A stretch of 64,000 nt of DNA from Acidovorax sp. T1 (lineage in GTDB: Bacteria > Pseudomonadota > Gammaproteobacteria > Burkholderiales > Burkholderiaceae_C): the NCBI RefSeq assembly GCF_002176815.1, contig NZ_CP021648.1:3604001-3668000 (forward strand), in the 5' to 3' direction. The notes under the pieces are model-generated. The model was not told where the DNA came from and did not search any database. It saw nothing but the letters and a program-made list of their open reading frames with translations. A program made the position numbers and the translations under genes. Position 1 is the stretch's first letter. The number at the start of each line of letters is the position of its first letter. This document shows positions 24,549-33,334 of this stretch, piece by piece.

Positions 24549-24947
24549 ATGTCCGAGCAGCAGCACGTCCGTGCGGACGGAACGGTCACCTTCCTTCCGC
24601 ACCGGCTCAACCGCCATCCCGTTGTCGTGCGCGGCCTCACCGCCGACGAGCTGTGGATCTGCTGCGGCCTGTCCGGCGCCGCCGGCCTGCTGGTCGGCGC
24701 GCCGCTGTCCTGGGTGTTCCGCACGATCGCGCTGGCGCCGACGTTCGTCGTCCTGGGCGTGGCCTTGGGCGTGTTCATCGGCGGCGGCATCCTGCGCCGC
24801 CTCAAGCGTGGGCGCCCCGACACCTGGCTGTATCGGCAACTGCAATGGCGCATCGCCACGCGCCATCCGCTGATGGCTGGCTGGGTCGGTGGCCATGTGC
24901 TGATCTCGCGCTCGGGCTTCTGGTCCACCCGCAGGAGCATGCGATGA
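24549..24947 (+). CDS. VirB3/TraL-like ICE protein (TIGR03750, DUF3487)
   Basis: 132 residues from ATG 24549, 11 bases after the previous stop. The N-terminal part has FLPHRLNRHPVVVRGLT, then two transmembrane helices (about 38-58 and 61-85), then a basic tail containing RQLQWRIATRHP. This is the VirB3-like layout and position. It overlaps the next gene by 4 bases. Confidence 0.83.
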   Translation: MSEQQHVRADGTVTFLPHRLNRHPVVVRGLTADELWICCGLSGAAGLLVGAPLSWVFRTIALAPTFVVLGVALGVFIGGGILRRLKRGRPDTWLYRQLQWRIATRHPLMAGWVGGHVLISRSGFWSTRRSMR

Positions 24948-25636
24948 GCCGCTTCAAAAACGAGGTTACCCACCTGCAGGCGCACATCAAGACCTTGCGG
25001 CTGGGCGCGGGCGCGCTGGTCGTCGTCGCCCTGGTCATGGGCGGCGGCTGGTGGAGCGCGCCGCGCGACCTGACCATCCACGTCCCGCCCGACCTGCGCT
25101 CTGGCAGTACCCGCAAGTGGTGGGAAGTGCCGCCCGAATCGGTCTATGCGTTCACGTTCTACGTGTTCCAGACGCTGAACCGCTGGCCGACCAATGGCGA
25201 AGAAGACTACTCGCGCAACCTCCACACGCTCTCGCCGTACCTCACCCCGTCCTGCCAGGCCTTCCTGCGGGCGGACTATGACTACCGCCGCTCCACGGGC
25301 GAGCTGCGTCAGCGCGTGCGCGGCATCTACGAGATTCCCGGCCGCGGCTATGGCGACGACCCCACGGCGCGCGTGCGCACCGTATCCGATCGCGACTGGG
25401 TGGTGACGCTGGACATCACGGCGGACGAGTACTACGGCGCCGAGCAGGTTAAACGCGCCCTGGTGCGCTATCCGATCAAGGTCACGCGGGTGGACGTCGA
25501 TCCCGCCCGCAACCCGTTCGGCCTGGCGCTGGACTGCTATGAGGGCGCGCCCCAGCGCATCAGTGCACCGGAGCCGGCGCGCCCGGCGCCGAGTGGCCTT
25601 TCTCCGCAAGCGCCTCAAGGAGGAAACACCCCATGA
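24944..25636 (+). CDS. VirB8/TraE-like ICE protein (TIGR03746, DUF2895)
   Basis: 230 residues from ATG 24944 (ATGA overlap). A single N-terminal transmembrane helix (about 20-40) is followed by a periplasmic domain with NRWPTNGEEDYSRNL and a WVVTLDITADEYYG strand region, like VirB8/TraE assembly factors. A proline-rich tail ends the protein. It overlaps the next start by 4 bases. Confidence 0.83.
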   Translation: MSRFKNEVTHLQAHIKTLRLGAGALVVVALVMGGGWWSAPRDLTIHVPPDLRSGSTRKWWEVPPESVYAFTFYVFQTLNRWPTNGEEDYSRNLHTLSPYLTPSCQAFLRADYDYRRSTGELRQRVRGIYEIPGRGYGDDPTARVRTVSDRDWVVTLDITADEYYGAEQVKRALVRYPIKVTRVDVDPARNPFGLALDCYEGAPQRISAPEPARPAPSGLSPQAPQGGNTP

Positions 25637-26544
25637 AGCATCCTGTACTCGCGCTGCTGGGGCTACTGGCCGTGGCCGCGGCACCCGTCGCCCAGGCGGT
25701 GGAGATCCTGCGTTGGGAACGCATGCCACTGGCAGTGCCGCTGAAGGTCGGTCAGGAACGCATCGTGTTCATCAACCGGAACGTGCGCGTGGGCGTGCCC
25801 GCGGGCGTGGGCGAACGCCTGCGCGTGCAGAGTGCGGGCGGCGCGGTGTACCTGCGCGCCAGCGAGCCGATCGAGCCCACGCGGTTGCAACTGCAGGACG
25901 CCGACACGGGCGCGCTGATCCTGCTGGACATCGCAGCTGAACTGCCCAAGGACGGGGAAGCCGAGCTGGAGCCGGTGCGCATCGTCGAGGGTGACAGCGC
26001 ACCGGGACGCTATGGCGAGCAAGCCGACAGTGCCGAGGCCCCGGCACGCGCCCAGGGCCAGGCAGGTGCGCGGACCGCGCGGCGCGAAACTCCGGTCCCT
26101 GTCGTGCTGACGCGCTTCGCCGCGCAGAACCTCTACGCACCGCTGCGCACCGTCGAGCCGCTTCCGGGCGTCATGCGGGCCAACCTGCCCCGCGACCTCG
26201 ACCTGGACACACTGATGCCAACGCTGCCGGTGCGCGCGGTCGCGCTCGCGTCGTGGCGCCTGGAAGACCAATGGGTGACTGCCGTGCGCCTCACCAACAC
26301 CGGCGCCGACTGGGTCGCGCTCGACCCGCGCGTGCTGCAAGGCGATTTCCTCACCGCCACCTTCCAGCACGAGGCGCTGGGTCCGCGCGGCACGCCCGAG
26401 GACACGACCGTCCTCTACCTGGTCACGCGCGGCCGCGGCCTCGCGCAGTCGCTGCTGCCGGCGATTCACCGCTTCGACCCTGCCGTGCATCTGCCGCAGC
26501 CGGACGGCGACGAGAACGTCGAGGAGGCCCGCCATGCGCAGTAA
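25633..26544 (+). CDS. VirB9/TraK-like ICE protein (TIGR03749, PFL_4704 family, DUF3438)
   Basis: 303 residues with a signal peptide ending near AQAVE. The N-terminal domain (EILRWERMPLAVPLKVGQERIVFI) resembles TraK/VirB9-type beta domains of the outer-membrane core complex. The C-terminal part has VRLTNTGADWVALDPRVLQG. A polar Ala/Arg-rich linker joins the two. The CDS overlaps the next gene by 11 bases. Confidence 0.85.
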   Translation: MKHPVLALLGLLAVAAAPVAQAVEILRWERMPLAVPLKVGQERIVFINRNVRVGVPAGVGERLRVQSAGGAVYLRASEPIEPTRLQLQDADTGALILLDIAAELPKDGEAELEPVRIVEGDSAPGRYGEQADSAEAPARAQGQAGARTARRETPVPVVLTRFAAQNLYAPLRTVEPLPGVMRANLPRDLDLDTLMPTLPVRAVALASWRLEDQWVTAVRLTNTGADWVALDPRVLQGDFLTATFQHEALGPRGTPEDTTVLYLVTRGRGLAQSLLPAIHRFDPAVHLPQPDGDENVEEARHAQ

Positions 26545-27952
26545 CGGCCTGCTCAAGTGGCTGATGATCCCTGTCGCCATCCTGGTGCTGTTCGTCGGTA
26601 TCCGGCTGTTCTCGGGTGGCGGCAGCACGGCGCCACCCGCGGCGGACAACGGCGCCCAGCTCACGCCCGAGGAAATGAAGGCGCTGGGCATCGAAGGCGA
26701 CACCCCGCGCGACACCGTGGCGACGCTCGTTGCCCAAGTGAAGCAGTTGCGCACCGAGCTTCAGACCGCGCTCTCGGACAACAAGTCGCAGCGTGAAGAG
26801 AACCAGCGGCTGCGCCAGCGCGAGAACTCCATCGACCAGCGCATCAACTCGGCGCTCGAATCCGAGCGGTCCAACCTGCGCCGCGACCAGGAGCAGGCGG
26901 CCAGCGCGCGCCAGCAGACCGAAGGGCTGCTCGCCGACCTGCAGCGGCGCCTGGACAGCATCGGCGGGCGCGGCGGCGGCCATGCGGACCTGCCCGTGGG
27001 CCTGGGGCTGCAGGGCGGCGACGAGGCCGGCATGGAGGGCGGCGTGCGGTGGGTCGAGCCGGACGACGCAAAGCCCGCCGAGGGGCGCAACGCCGGTCGT
27101 GGCGCGAGCGGCGGAATGAGCTTCCCCACGAGCTTCGGCCCGGCGCAGAGCACGCTCGAAACCACCGCGGAAACCGTGGCGAACGCGGGCGCGCAAGTCG
27201 CGGGCGTCAAGACCGCGAAGCCCGTCTATACCGTGCCGACCAACTCCACGCTCATGGGCTCGGTCGCGATGACGGCGCTGATCGGCCGTGTGCCGATCGA
27301 CGGCACGGTGAACGATCCCTATCCGTTCAAAGTCCTGGTCGGGCCGGACAACCTGACGGCGAATGGCATCGACATTCCCGATGTGGCCGGCGCCGTGTTC
27401 AGCGGCACCGCCTCGGGCGACTGGACGCTTTCGTGCGTGCGCGGCCAGGTGCGCAGCATCACGTTCGTGTTCAACGACGGCACGATCCGCACGATCCCCG
27501 AAGACCGCGAGGGCAACCAGCAGAACAACCAGCAGCGCGATGGCTTGGGCTGGATCAGCGATCCCCACGGCATTCCTTGCGTCAGCGGCGAGCGGCGCAG
27601 CAACGCCCAGCAGTACCTCGGCTCGCAGGCCCTGATCACCGCGGCCGGTGCCGGCGTGGCCTCGCTCATCGAGAGCGACAGCGGCCGCATGTCCTATGTC
27701 GGCTCGGACGGCTCCATCGGCACCGTGGGCATCAGCGGCCAGGAGGCGGTCGGCCAGATTCTGGCGGGCGGCGTGCGGGACATGTCGGCCTGGGTCAACA
27801 AGCTCTACGGCCAAGCGTTCGCCGCCGTCTATGTCCAGCCCGGCGCGAAGGTCGCCGTCCACCTCGAAAAGCCGCTCGCCATCGACTTCGATCCCGAAGG
27901 CCGCAAGGTCGATCACCGCACAGGAGAAAGCCATGCTCTCGAACTTGAATAG
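26534..27952 (+). CDS. VirB10/TraB-like ICE protein (TIGR03752, PFL_4705 family)
   Basis: 472 residues. One N-terminal transmembrane helix (about 7-27), a coiled coil (about 60-145, rich in Gln, Arg and Glu), a Gly/Ala linker and a C-terminal beta-rich domain (VYTVPTNSTLMGSVAMTALIG onward), the VirB10/TraB layout that spans both membranes. It ends 20 bases inside the next gene, a long overlap that suggests tight coupling. Confidence 0.87.
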   Translation: MRSNGLLKWLMIPVAILVLFVGIRLFSGGGSTAPPAADNGAQLTPEEMKALGIEGDTPRDTVATLVAQVKQLRTELQTALSDNKSQREENQRLRQRENSIDQRINSALESERSNLRRDQEQAASARQQTEGLLADLQRRLDSIGGRGGGHADLPVGLGLQGGDEAGMEGGVRWVEPDDAKPAEGRNAGRGASGGMSFPTSFGPAQSTLETTAETVANAGAQVAGVKTAKPVYTVPTNSTLMGSVAMTALIGRVPIDGTVNDPYPFKVLVGPDNLTANGIDIPDVAGAVFSGTASGDWTLSCVRGQVRSITFVFNDGTIRTIPEDREGNQQNNQQRDGLGWISDPHGIPCVSGERRSNAQQYLGSQALITAAGAGVASLIESDSGRMSYVGSDGSIGTVGISGQEAVGQILAGGVRDMSAWVNKLYGQAFAAVYVQPGAKVAVHLEKPLAIDFDPEGRKVDHRTGESHALELE

Positions 27953-28382
27953 CTTGGCCCGTGGCCTGGCGCTGGTCCTCGCCGTCGCGGCGCTCGCCGG
28001 CTGCGCCACCAGCAAGGAAAAGCTGCTGACCCACGGTGACCGCACGATGATGGACATCTGGCAGCAGGAGGCCGGGGACGGCGGTGGCGCAGCCGGACGG
28101 AACGCCGGCGGCCAACTGCTCGATGCGCGCCAGAGCCTGCGTCGGCCGCTGACCGACGCCGATATGCAGGCCGCACCTGCCGAGCAGATGCGCTACACGC
28201 GCACCGCGCGCAACGAGGTCCATCGCCAGTTCCAGCGCCTGCCCAATCCCGATCTCGTGATGTACGTGTACCCGCACCTGGCCGGCACCGATCCCGTGCC
28301 GGTGCCCGGCTACACGACCGTCTTCCCGCTGTACCAGCGCATTCAGTACGCGATGCCGGGTGAGCGCGTGGAGGACTACTGA
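27933..28382 (+). CDS. VirB7/TraV-like lipoprotein of the transfer region (TIGR03751)
   Basis: 149 residues from ATG 27933, inside the end of the preceding gene, with AGGAG just upstream. The lipobox is ALAGC (Cys about residue 24). The rest includes RNEVHRQFQRLPNPDLVMYVYPHL, the family pattern. An outer-membrane lipoprotein that likely stabilises the VirB9/VirB10-like core. It shares one base with the ATPase start (TGATG). Confidence 0.87.
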   Translation: MLSNLNSLARGLALVLAVAALAGCATSKEKLLTHGDRTMMDIWQQEAGDGGGAAGRNAGGQLLDARQSLRRPLTDADMQAAPAEQMRYTRTARNEVHRQFQRLPNPDLVMYVYPHLAGTDPVPVPGYTTVFPLYQRIQYAMPGERVEDY

Positions 28383-31264
28383 TGCGCTGGAAACTTCCCT
28401 GGCCTAAGCCGGCCGCGCTGAAGCTGGCCGCATCCGGCGCTGGTGATGACGAGCAGCCGGACGGCTGGCAGCGCCACATTGAGGCCTTGCGCCAAGCCGG
28501 CATCCCCGAACCCGGCTCGGCAGTCCGGGGCCGCAAACCGGCGACGGAGGCCGACGAGCAGGCGCTGTACGAGGTCGCACCGTCCTTCGTGGAACTGCTG
28601 CCCTGGGTCGAGTTCTTGCCCGAGTCAAGGTCCATGTTGCTGGAGGACGGCCAATCGGTGGCGGCCTTCTTCGAGCTGGTGCCGCTGGGGACCGAGGGCC
28701 GGGAACCGGGCTGGCTTGCCCACGCCCGCGACGCCTTGGAGAACGCGCTGCAGGACAGCTTCGATGAGCTGGACGAGAACCCCTGGGTGCTCCAGCTCTA
28801 TGCCCAGGACGAGCCGAGTTTCGACCAGTACATGCAGACCCTGCGTGACTACGTGCAGCCACGTGCCCGCGGGACAGCGTTCACCGAGTTCTACCTGCGC
28901 TTCTTCGGCCACCATCTGCGTGCGGTGGCCAAGCCCGGCGGCCTGTTCGAGGACACGGTGGTCACGCGGCTGCGCTGGCGCGGGCAGACGCGGCGCGTGC
29001 GCATGGTGGTCTATCGACGTGCCACCGGGCAGGCAAGCCGCCGCGGCCAGACGCCCGAGCAGATGCTGAACATCGTCTGCGACCGCCTGTGTGGCGGGCT
29101 GGCGAACGCCGGCATCCAGGCACGGCGCATGGTCGCAGCCGACGTCCACGACTGGCTGCTGCGGTGGCTCAATCCGCGCCCCGCGATGCTCGGGCCCAGT
29201 ACAGAGGACCGGGAGCGCTTCTACGCACTGGCGCGCTACCCGGACGAGACTGAGGCCGGCGAGATCGAACTGGCGAGCGGGCGGGATTTCAGCCAGCGGC
29301 TGTTCTTCGGCCAGCCACGCTCCGACGTGGAGCACGGCACCTGGTACTTCGACGGCATGCCGCACCGTGTGCTGATCACCGACCGGCTGCGCATGCCGCC
29401 CGGCACGGGACATCTAACCGGCGAGACCCGCAAGGGCGATGCGATCAACACGCTGTTCGACCAGATGCCGGAAGACACCTTGCTTTGTCTCACGATGGTT
29501 GCCACGCCCCAGGATGTCCTGGAATCGGATCTGAACCACCTGGCGAAGAAGGCCGTGGGCGAGACGCTGGCGTCGGAGCAGACGCTCAAGGACGTGCATG
29601 AAGCCCGCTCGCTGATCGGCAGCGCGCACAAGCTCTACCGGGGCACGCTGGCGTTCTACCTGCGCGGGCGCGACGAGGCGGAACTGGATCGGCGCGGCCT
29701 GGACCTGGCGAACGTGATGCTCAACGCTGGTTTGCAGCCGGTGCGAGAGGATGATGAGGTGGCGCCGCTCAACAGCTACCTGCGCTGGCTGCCGTGCTGC
29801 TACAACCCCGGCAAGGATCGGCGCCGGTGGTACACGCAACTGATGTTCGCCCAGCACGCGGCAAACCTGTCGCCGGTGTGGGGCCGTGCCCAGGGTACGG
29901 GGCATCCAGGCATCACGATGTTCAACCGCGGCGGCGGGCCGATCACCTTCGATCCGCTCAATCGCCTGGACCGGCAGATGAACGCCCACCTGTTCCTGTT
30001 CGGCCCGACGGGTTCCGGCAAATCGGCCACGCTCAACAATCTGCTGAACCAGGTCACGGCCATTTATCGGCCGCGCCTCTTCATCGTGGAAGCCGGCAAT
30101 AGCTTCGGCTTGTTCAGCGACTTCGCCAGGCGCCTGGGCCTGACCGTGAATCGGGTCAAGCTGGCCCCCGGATCGGGCATCAGCCTAGCGCCGTTCGCCG
30201 ACGCGCGCCGGCTGATCGAAACGCCCAGCGATGTGCAAACGCTCGATGCCGATGCGCTGGACGAAGACCTGCCACCCGATGCCTCAGCCATGGAGGCGGA
30301 CGAACAGCGCGACGTGCTGGGCGAACTGGAGATCACGGCGCGGCTGATGATCACTGGCGGCGAGGACAAGGAGGAAGCCAGGATGACGCGCGCCGACCGC
30401 TCGCTGATCCGCCAGTGCATCCTCGACGCCGCCGAGCACTGCGTGGCCGAGAAGCGCACGGTGCTCACGCGCGACGTGCGCAATGCGCTGCGCACCCGCG
30501 GCCAGGACCCGACGTTGCCCGAGATGCGGCGCGTGCGGCTGCTGGAGATGGCGGACGCGATGGACATGTTCTGCCAAGGCACGGACGGCGAGATGTTCGA
30601 CCGCGACGGCACGCCGTGGCCCGAGGCCGACATCACGCTGGTGGATCTCGCGACCTATGCCCGTGAGGGCTACAACGCGCAGCTCTCGATCGCGTACATC
30701 AGCCTCATCAGCACGGTGAACAACATCGCGGAGCGTGACCAGTATCTCGGCCGCCCGATCATCAACGTGACCGACGAAGGCCACATCATCACGAAGAACC
30801 CGCTGCTCGCGCCGTATGTCGTGAAAATTACAAAAATGTGGCGCAAGTTGGGCGCCTGGTTCTGGCTGGCGACGCAAAACATCGACGATCTGCCGCGCGC
30901 CGCAGAGCCCATGCTCAACATGATCGAGTGGTGGATCTGCCTGTCGATGCCGCCGGACGAGGTGGAGAAGATCGCACGATTCCGCGAACTCTCGCCGGCG
31001 CAGAAGGCGCTGATGCTTTCGGCACGCAAGGAAGCGGGCAAGTTCACCGAGGGCGTCATCCTCTCCAAGAGCATGGAGGTGCTCTTCCGCGCCGTGCCGC
31101 CGAGCCTGTATCTCGCGCTCGCGCAGACCGAACCCGAAGAGAAGGCCGAGCGCTACCAGCTCATGCAGCAGCACGGCGTCAGCGAGTTGGATGCCGCCTT
31201 CAAGGTGGCCGAGAAGATCGACCGGGCACGCGGCATCGAGTCGCCGGCCCTGGCCCTGCCCTGA
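28382..31264 (+). CDS. Conjugative transfer ATPase, TraC/VirB4-like (TIGR03744, PFL_4706 family)
   Basis: 960 residues, the expected size. The VirB4-type N-terminal domain precedes Walker A FGPTGSGKSATL near residue 540 and Walker B IINVTDEGHIIT near 795. RAAEPMLNMIEWWICLSMP and ELSPAQKALM follow, as in TraC proteins. This is the hexameric motor that powers pilus assembly and substrate transfer at the inner membrane. It is the best conserved protein of the operon. Confidence 0.93.
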   Translation: MRWKLPWPKPAALKLAASGAGDDEQPDGWQRHIEALRQAGIPEPGSAVRGRKPATEADEQALYEVAPSFVELLPWVEFLPESRSMLLEDGQSVAAFFELVPLGTEGREPGWLAHARDALENALQDSFDELDENPWVLQLYAQDEPSFDQYMQTLRDYVQPRARGTAFTEFYLRFFGHHLRAVAKPGGLFEDTVVTRLRWRGQTRRVRMVVYRRATGQASRRGQTPEQMLNIVCDRLCGGLANAGIQARRMVAADVHDWLLRWLNPRPAMLGPSTEDRERFYALARYPDETEAGEIELASGRDFSQRLFFGQPRSDVEHGTWYFDGMPHRVLITDRLRMPPGTGHLTGETRKGDAINTLFDQMPEDTLLCLTMVATPQDVLESDLNHLAKKAVGETLASEQTLKDVHEARSLIGSAHKLYRGTLAFYLRGRDEAELDRRGLDLANVMLNAGLQPVREDDEVAPLNSYLRWLPCCYNPGKDRRRWYTQLMFAQHAANLSPVWGRAQGTGHPGITMFNRGGGPITFDPLNRLDRQMNAHLFLFGPTGSGKSATLNNLLNQVTAIYRPRLFIVEAGNSFGLFSDFARRLGLTVNRVKLAPGSGISLAPFADARRLIETPSDVQTLDADALDEDLPPDASAMEADEQRDVLGELEITARLMITGGEDKEEARMTRADRSLIRQCILDAAEHCVAEKRTVLTRDVRNALRTRGQDPTLPEMRRVRLLEMADAMDMFCQGTDGEMFDRDGTPWPEADITLVDLATYAREGYNAQLSIAYISLISTVNNIAERDQYLGRPIINVTDEGHIITKNPLLAPYVVKITKMWRKLGAWFWLATQNIDDLPRAAEPMLNMIEWWICLSMPPDEVEKIARFRELSPAQKALMLSARKEAGKFTEGVILSKSMEVLFRAVPPSLYLALAQTEPEEKAERYQLMQQHGVSELDAAFKVAEKIDRARGIESPALALP

Positions 31265-31288
31265 ATCTGCCGTGCACCGGAGAACGCC

Positions 31289-32053
31289 ATGGAACAGAAA
31301 CGCTCATCCATTCCGATGCAGGTCCAGGCGTTCCGCCGTCGGCGCTGGCGGGCCCGCTGGCCATGGGCGTTAGGCGCAGTGCTGGTTGCGCTGCTGCTGA
31401 TCTGGCTCGTGTCCCGTTCGCCAGGCGAGTCCACGCCCCAAACCTCGGCGCCTGTCAGCGAGACGCAGGTGGCCGGGCCTCCTTGGCAGATGGGCAACCC
31501 GGCAGGTCGTTTCACGCTGACGCTCTACGCGGACCTCGAATGCCCGTTCTGCCGGTCCTATTTCCCTGTCCTCAAGCGTTGGGTAGCCGGCAATGCGGAC
31601 GTGGCCTTGCAATGGCACCACCTGCCGTTGGCCGCGCATGAGCCGGCCGCGTCCGCCGAAGCGCGCTTGGTGGAATGCGCGGGCGAAGCCGGCGGCCATC
31701 CCGCCTTCTGGCAGGCTGTCGAGTGGGTCTATGTCCACACACACAGCGACGGCCAGGGCTTGCCCGAAGACCTGCGCCACCCCGCCCTGACGCCAGCCAT
31801 CGAACAGTGCATTGCGAGCGAGCGGCCCGACGCGGCGATTCGTACCCAAACTGCGGAAGCCACGAACAGCGGCGTGACCGCCACGCCGTCGCTGCGGCTG
31901 CACGATCGCGAAACCGGCAAGGCGATCCTGCTGCAGGGCCCGATCGAGGGCGATGCCTTGCTGTCGGCCATGGACATGCTCGCGGCCGGCGATCCCGCCG
32001 CCACACCCACATCGGAAATGCCTGCCGACGTCGTCGGCGACATGCCCAGGTAG
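31289..32053 (+). CDS. DsbA-family membrane-anchored thiol-disulfide protein
   Basis: 254 residues: basic N-terminus, one transmembrane helix (about 27-48), then a thioredoxin fold with LYADLECPFCRSYF (CPFC active site near residue 92) and the cis-proline region GVTATPSLRLHD near residue 190. It is predicted to form or isomerise disulfides in periplasmic T4SS proteins. It is encoded right after the VirB4-like ATPase, as in related ICEs. Confidence 0.87.
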   Translation: MEQKRSSIPMQVQAFRRRRWRARWPWALGAVLVALLLIWLVSRSPGESTPQTSAPVSETQVAGPPWQMGNPAGRFTLTLYADLECPFCRSYFPVLKRWVAGNADVALQWHHLPLAAHEPAASAEARLVECAGEAGGHPAFWQAVEWVYVHTHSDGQGLPEDLRHPALTPAIEQCIASERPDAAIRTQTAEATNSGVTATPSLRLHDRETGKAILLQGPIEGDALLSAMDMLAAGDPAATPTSEMPADVVGDMPR

Positions 32054-32172
32054 CCCCGGTCTTCAAGGCTACGGCGCAGTCCGCTGCGCTGACCACAACC
32101 CCGTTCGCCTCGCATCCTGGCCGCGAACGATCACCGCTGCCGCGGTGATGGATGCACCTTGTTCGTTCCCCA

Positions 32173-32205
32173 GGAGGGCTTGCCCTCCCAGGGCGAGTGC
32201 CCTCC
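32173..32205 (+). promoter_or_regulatory. Alternative hairpins in the radC leader
   Basis: GGAGGGC (32173-32179) can pair with GCCCTCC at 32182-32188 or with a second GCCCTCC at 32199-32205; a third small hairpin GGGC/GCCC is also possible at 32191-32202. The ribosome binding site GGAGG at 32219-32223 is complementary to the CCTCC copies. The leader could therefore switch between exposed and hidden ribosome binding site. Confidence 0.4.
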
Positions 32206-32229
32206 GATCTCACCGTCTGGAGGTTCGCC

Positions 32230-32724
32230 ATGTCTTTCGCCGTCAATGACTCCTGCCTGGAGTCGCTTTCCGCCATCGCTGCCCAACACGAGGACTGGAT
32301 CATCCAGCAAGCCATCGTGCTGCTGGAGAGACGGGTCTTCAAAGCTGGACCGTGCCTCAGCCAACCGGCCGCTGTACGGGACTACCTGCGTCTGAAACTG
32401 GTCGCTGAGCCCAATGAGATATTCGCCGCTGTGTTCCTGGACAGCCTGCACCAGGTGCTGGCCTACGAGCCGCTGTTCAGGGGCACGATCAACGCGACTT
32501 CGGTCTATCCGCGTGTCGTCGTGCAGCGTGTGCTGGAGTTGAATGCCGCCGCGGTGGTCTTCGCCCACCAGCATCCTTCGGGCGTCTCCGAGCCGTCCAG
32601 CGCGGATCGCATGCTGACCCAGCAACTGCAAGCCGCGCTGGCGCTCATCGATGTGCGGGTACTGGACCACATCATCGTCGGCCAGGGTGCCCCGTTCTCC
32701 TTTGCGGAATCCGGCCTGCTGTAG
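32230..32724 (+). CDS. radC: RadC-family JAB/MPN-domain protein of the ICE
   Basis: 164 residues from the ATG at 32230, with GGAGG at 32219-32223. The JAMM metal site is seen as AAVVFAHQHPSGVSEPSSAD (H-x-H ... D) with an upstream Glu in PNEIFAAVFLD. RadC-like proteins are common on ICEs and near defence islands; the biochemical role is unsettled and a DNA-repair role is doubtful. A strong terminator follows. Confidence 0.9.
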   Translation: MSFAVNDSCLESLSAIAAQHEDWIIQQAIVLLERRVFKAGPCLSQPAAVRDYLRLKLVAEPNEIFAAVFLDSLHQVLAYEPLFRGTINATSVYPRVVVQRVLELNAAAVVFAHQHPSGVSEPSSADRMLTQQLQAALALIDVRVLDHIIVGQGAPFSFAESGLL

Positions 32725-32749
32725 CAATGGCACCGGCTCCTTGATCCAC

Positions 32750-32773
32750 GCGGAGGCTTCGGCCTCCGCTTTT
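32750..32773 (+). terminator. Rho-independent terminator after radC
   Basis: GCGGAGGC and GCCTCCGC form a perfect 8-bp stem with a TTCG tetraloop, followed by TTTT. It splits the second T4SS operon from the downstream group that starts at 32888. Confidence 0.9.
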
Positions 32774-32887
32774 CATTGGCGCAAGACAAGCAGGTATGCG
32801 GGCAGTCCGCGATGCGCATTGTTTGTTGGGGCCGCATGGCGTTCGGCGTTTGACTATGGCCCTTGACAACTCTTGGGGGCGCTCGAC

Positions 32888-33334
32888 ATGCCAGCATCTT
32901 CATCCAGGTTCGCATCGGGCTGGCGAACCCTTGGCCTGGCCGTTGCGCTGCCGGCTTCCCTGGCCGTGTTCAGCCCGGCCAGCTTCGCCGCCGATGTGGT
33001 GGTCATCACCGACAGCCGTCACCCGGTCAGGACCATGGGTGGCGAGCAGCTGATCGAGCTGGATGAAGCGCCCCGGATCGAAGCGGAGCTTTCTGCGGCG
33101 CTGCCCGCCGATCCCGGACAGGCAACAGCCATCGTGAAGCGCCGGCTGAGCCAGGGGGGCGCTGACCTCCAGCGTCGCATCGCCACCGCATACCAGGGCG
33201 TTGCCGACGCATGGAGCCTGGGCATCACCACCATTCCGGCTGTCGTGGTGGATCAGCGCTACGTGGTCTATGGCGAGCCTGACGTGGCCCGCGCCATCGC
33301 GCGCATCGAACAGCACCGGAGGGCCGAACCGTGA
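32888..33334 (+). CDS. ICE protein of the PFL_4709 family (TIGR03757, DUF1525)
   Basis: 148 residues from the ATG at 32888 (a TTG at 32873 is possible). A signal peptide ends near SFAADV. The family pattern includes VVITDSRHPV, RRLSQGGADLQRRIATAYQGV and TTIPAVVVDQRYVVYG, which resembles the C-terminal end of a thioredoxin-like fold without a CxxC. It is periplasmic. The next gene overlaps by 4 bases. Confidence 0.87.
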   Translation: MPASSSRFASGWRTLGLAVALPASLAVFSPASFAADVVVITDSRHPVRTMGGEQLIELDEAPRIEAELSAALPADPGQATAIVKRRLSQGGADLQRRIATAYQGVADAWSLGITTIPAVVVDQRYVVYGEPDVARAIARIEQHRRAEP

